Source: Przewalskia tangutica
Lineage: Eukaryota > Streptophyta > Magnoliopsida > Solanales > Solanaceae
Reading direction: 5' to 3'
NCBI GenBank assembly: GCA_029844215.1
Contig: JAQGDG010000147.1
Span: forward strand, 244,775-308,774
Length of the DNA stretch: 64,000 nt
A program made the position numbers and the translations under genes. Shown one piece after another: positions 60,705-64,000 of this stretch (positions within the stretch are counted from its first letter, which is position 1; every line of letters begins with the position of its first letter). The notes beneath the pieces are model-generated. The model made no database searches. It saw only the letters and a list, made by a program, of their open reading frames with translations, and was not told the origin of the DNA.

Positions 60705-61020
60705 TAATACGCCCCTGATCCTCCTCGCGTACATGCCTTCACTGAGCTAGTCCATCGAGTAATAATCGCATAACGTGCCCCTAATCCTCATCGTAGGTAC
60801 AGTCTTCACGAGCTAGCCCATGGAGTAATAATATAACATGCCCCTAATCCTCATCGTAGTACACGTCTTCAGAGCTAGACCATGGAGTAAAATATAACAC
60901 GGTCGCACGCCTAATCCTCATCGAGCAAGCATGGCTACGGGTAATAAACGCCCGCATCTAACCCAAGATCTCCGTCGCACGCCCCGCATCCTCATCGTGA
61001 TAAGCATGGCCAAGATCAAT
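60705..61020. repeat. Tandem array in LTR H
   Basis: Four to five units of about 60-70 bp carry GCCCCTAATCCTCATCG, then CTTCA..GAGCTAG and ATGGAGTAAT. It corresponds to the array in G at 40020-40450. Confidence 0.7.
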
Positions 61021-62758
61021 CACAATGGAAGCATACCTGCATCCTCCGCCACCGCCACGCCCAAGTAAATTCACATAAGTCACCCTACTTCTCCAACCGA
61101 GAGACGCGTAACATAGTAATACCACCAAAGGCTATCACAACTAGTATAGACAAGTTTAACATACTCTTAGACTTTCATTTTATGACAACAAATCCGTTTT
61201 AACCACAAGGTACTACGTAATTAAATACTTTCAAAAAGATCCATTTATTTTACAAAGGTCACACGATACCCGTAGTATCAAAATAGAGTAACTATCATTT
61301 TAAGTAAACCAAAACACTTTCCATACCTTCTTTTTGAATAAACCAAGACAATACTATGCCTTCTCTTTAAACCAACTTAAGACAAAAACATGCCTTCCTT
61401 TTAAACAAAAACACTTCAAATTCTCAAGTCTCTATTCTTTAGGAAATCCAGCTTCCTTACTGAATTTAAGAAAATCAATACTTGTTTATAATGATCTTAG
61501 TAAAGCATGATCTAGAAAATGTAATACAATTTTGTCTTTATCTTAGCTTCTATGCAGATGGAGAATTTACTCATTTTAAGTTAATTGATTGTCGATACAT
61601 TTTCTTTTATTAACGCCGCAATGGCTTGCTCGACATTTCCGCTGCTTCCGAAATCCAGATAACTTTATTCTTTTTAAAGCACAAGTACCCATTTCTCACG
61701 AACGAGGTTTCACAACTTTTTACACAATTCAAGTCCTTAACATTTCATATCAAGTCAATTATAAGTCAAGTCTCTTATCTTTTAAAATCAACAAACTATT
61801 CTTACCTACATAAAGTCGTTATAACTAACTTCCCATAAAGCCATTATAACACTTTACGTTTTAAACCAACCAAATTGCTTAGCACACGTGACGCTCACCG
61901 CACTACATAGTTCACAACAATCATGCTAGAAAGGATAGAAGATGTTCACATACCTCGCGACGACATCGACAAGCAGCAAAATGCTCCAAAGTACTATAAC
62001 CTTGCTAGCCTTTTCCACCCTTCAAGAATACGCCACTGTAGTACTTCAACCTATAACGGCCATAAAACGCCTATTAACGCCTAGATCTCTTCAGAATATT
62101 TCTAAGTACAAGGTTCCTTTTTCTACGGAAAATTCGCAAAGCACCTCCCCGCAACTACTTACCACCACCTCTTTCAAGGCCCGACACAAATGCAATACGC
62201 CACATTTAAGGGCAGAATACAACAACTCAAAGTGATTATACGCCTAATCGACGGTAAAGTTCTCGCTCTCAATATAATATACACTCTACCTTATCAATCT
62301 TCCTTCCATATATAAATTACTCAATTATAAACTACTACAACATGTAATGTCCAATTACAATAAGGACAAAGATCATTACTCGATAAGCCCAAAATTATCC
62401 AATGATAAAAAGTCGATCCTTAGGAATTTTACCTCCAATTCTCACGCTCCACTCCGCTACAAGAAACCCTGAAGTTCCTAGCCAACTTCTCTTCAAGATC
62501 CAACTCCAAAAAGTGAAGAACACTTAGGCTTAAAAATGGCAACTTTCGCCAAGGCAAGTTTTCAGGCTAGTGTGAAATCTTTTCCAACTTCGTTCACAAT
62601 CTTCCTAACACCTTAAGGAAGAACACTTAAAAGTTTAAGGATTTTTGGACAACATTTCGTCAAGACATCGCTCAATGCCGAGAACAACAAGGAGAGTGAG
62701 GGAGTATTTCAAGACTGAAACTCTCGAGCGACGGTAAGTCTTGTAAGCTCCGCGGGGG

Positions 62759-62766
62759 TATTTATA
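62759..62766 (-). promoter_or_regulatory. TATA box of LTR H
   Basis: TATAAATA on the minus strand lies about 495 bp from the LTR start. Confidence 0.6.
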
Positions 62767-62928
62767 TAACAATCAAAGGCCGATCTTAGCAAGTGTAAGT
62801 AGATTGGGGGACAAGCACGCGGGTCCCACCATCCACATGGCCAACAAAACCTTGAAACAAATGGCACGACTATTTTCGCCAAGCGGACAAGTCGTTGTCT
62901 CACCCATTTCGGCCACGCCACCTGCGGT

Positions 62929-62938
62929 GACACGTGTC
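62929..62938 (-). promoter_or_regulatory. G-box palindrome in LTR H
   Basis: A perfect GACACGTGTC between the LTR start and the TATA box. Confidence 0.55.
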
Positions 62939-63264
62939 GCCTTCCAATTGGCTCCAAAATATTTTATCTCCGTAAAATATCCATAATGTCCAAAATTTCA
63001 AAACAACGCTGGCCCCGCGAAATCATAAATTTCTCCCGCCCCACGTGACCATTTCCAAAAATAAAATCCATAATTCTATTATAATCCAAGAAGTCCAAAT
63101 ACCAAACTGGGAAACCAATTCCCATTAACGAACCTTTTTCCTTCACAAAACTCCAAAAATTTTCCATTTAAAAATCAAATCTTTCTTCATTTCCAATCTT
63201 AATGTCAGATTCTCGTGACGCACGCCCTCACATACATACCCTAGAACTACTGGTGTACAATAAC

Positions 63265-64000
63265 AATTACAACAACTATAAATCCTTTCTTCCTTAACAT
63301 GCTACGCATTGTAACTACCGCCCAAATTAATTACAACATTAACGGCTAACTTGTCCATTTTTCGCTTTAACATGTCGATTATGATCCAAATCTTTTCAAA
63401 CTACATTCTATATACCACATGCTCATTTCTTAACTACTATAACATGTAATCTTTAATTACATTAAGAAGATGGAGATTTTACCTCAATAAGCCCTAATAA
63501 TGTCCAAGCGTAAAGTCATCCTTAGCAATTTTAGCTCCTTCTTCTTATGTTCCAACTGATCCAAGCACTCCTTAGAAGCTCTGCGAAGAACTCCTTCAAG
63601 TTCCATCTTCAAAGTTGAAGAACACCTTAGGATTTCGCCATACTAACGTGAAAAACGCCGCTTTTCCGATCTTCTATCGTAGATATCCTTACAATACCCC
63701 TGGACCTCGGGTTAAAGTATCAGGAATAATGAACCACAAACCAATTTTTTTGTGTGGAGAATGCATTAAAGCCGAGAGCACCTCTAAGGCTAGCACAAGT
63801 TTCTTGAAAATTTCTCTAAGTATGGAACTTGTCTTGCAACTAGTGTAGGATATATACTACAATGAAGGGTCTAGATTAAACCATTCGCGCGTTTGATTAG
63901 TTTCATTTAATAAAATCTAGCTAAGCTGCTTATCAATTTAGTCAATAATGTCAAGCTCGAGCTTTCAAGACTTAATCTTCTACATAGGTCAATGACCATA
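63265..64000 (-). repeat. G LTR, right piece running off the window (segment 3 of 3)
   Basis: Continues LTR G after H. It resembles the complement of B from about 11700 back to 11240, with CCTTACAATACCC, GATCCAAGCACTCC and CTAGTGTAGGATATATA as landmarks. The LTR start lies beyond the right edge. Confidence 0.65.

Larger units (their letters stand above)
60032..63259 (-). repeat. H: solo LTR with target duplication
   Basis: The 3228 bp LTR starts TGTCACGACCCGATTTCGGG and ends GGTGTACA. It is flanked by ATAAC at 60027-60031 and 63260-63264. It has no internal region and no second LTR, as expected after recombination between two LTRs. Twin hairpins are at 60040-60051 and 60061-60080. A (TA)8 run is at 60691-60706 and a tandem array at about 60705-61020. 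A TATA box complement is at 62759-62766 and GACACGTGTC at 62929-62938. Confidence 0.87.

Noticed and set aside
1..64000. Host genes, tRNA or rRNA genes between the elements
   Set aside because: No stretch outside element sequence remains, and no cloverleaf or long conserved coding run was recognised. A tRNA scan would settle the RNA point.

Overview
The window looks like repeat-rich heterochromatin from a flowering plant. I see no host gene, tRNA or rRNA. Almost every base can be assigned to long-terminal-repeat (LTR) retrotransposons of one Ty3/gypsy lineage, inserted into one another. Evidence for the lineage is an initiator-Met-type primer site (TGGTATC...), purine tracts before the 3' LTRs, gag remnants with a CCHC knuckle, reverse transcriptase remnants with FIDD, an integrase, and a C-terminal chromodomain-like tail. 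Together these point to a Tekay/Del-type chromovirus. The plant itself cannot be named from this sequence. All reading frames are broken by frequent small indels.

Names used here. A (434-10166, +) and E (42141-60004, -) carry gag-pol remnants. B (10647-19318, +), C' (20323-29686, -), D (44895-52647, -) and F (30709-36707, +) have internal regions of only 1.6-2.3 kb with gag remnants and no visible pol. H (60032-63259, -) is a solo LTR. C1 (-), I (+), J (-) and G (-) are older elements visible only as pieces between the younger insertions.

Layout. G is the oldest recognisable layer: an LTR seen at 39769-42140, 60010-60031 and 63265-64000. I lies in G, and only its right end is visible (38239-39768). 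C1 lies in I. The C1 internal region is at 1-433, 10167-10646 and 19324-19672, and its 5' LTR is at 19673-20322, 29692-30708 and 37062-38238. A and B lie in the C1 internal region, and C' lies in the C1 LTR. J (36708-37061) lies further along the same LTR, and F lies in J. One deletion with its junction near 30708 removed the middle of the C1 LTR, the left of J and the left of F. On the right, E lies in G, D lies in E, and H lies in G. Target duplications support most of this: GACA (A), TCGC[T/C] (B), ATTAC (C'), ACTCA (D), ATTCC (E) and ATAAC (H).

Shared logic. All LTR types begin TGTTA[T/C]A and end TGACA on their own strand. They have a TATA box about 470-500 bp from the start, most have a G-box-like palindrome (GACACGTGTC) upstream of it, and they end in two small hairpins next to the primer site. 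Each type also carries its own tandem repeat array in the part predicted to be transcribed. The gag-only families probably depended on gag-pol relatives such as A and E for reverse transcription and integration. Copies also differ by recurrent local changes such as CTGG versus TCG. Part of the frame breakage may therefore come from base calling rather than age.
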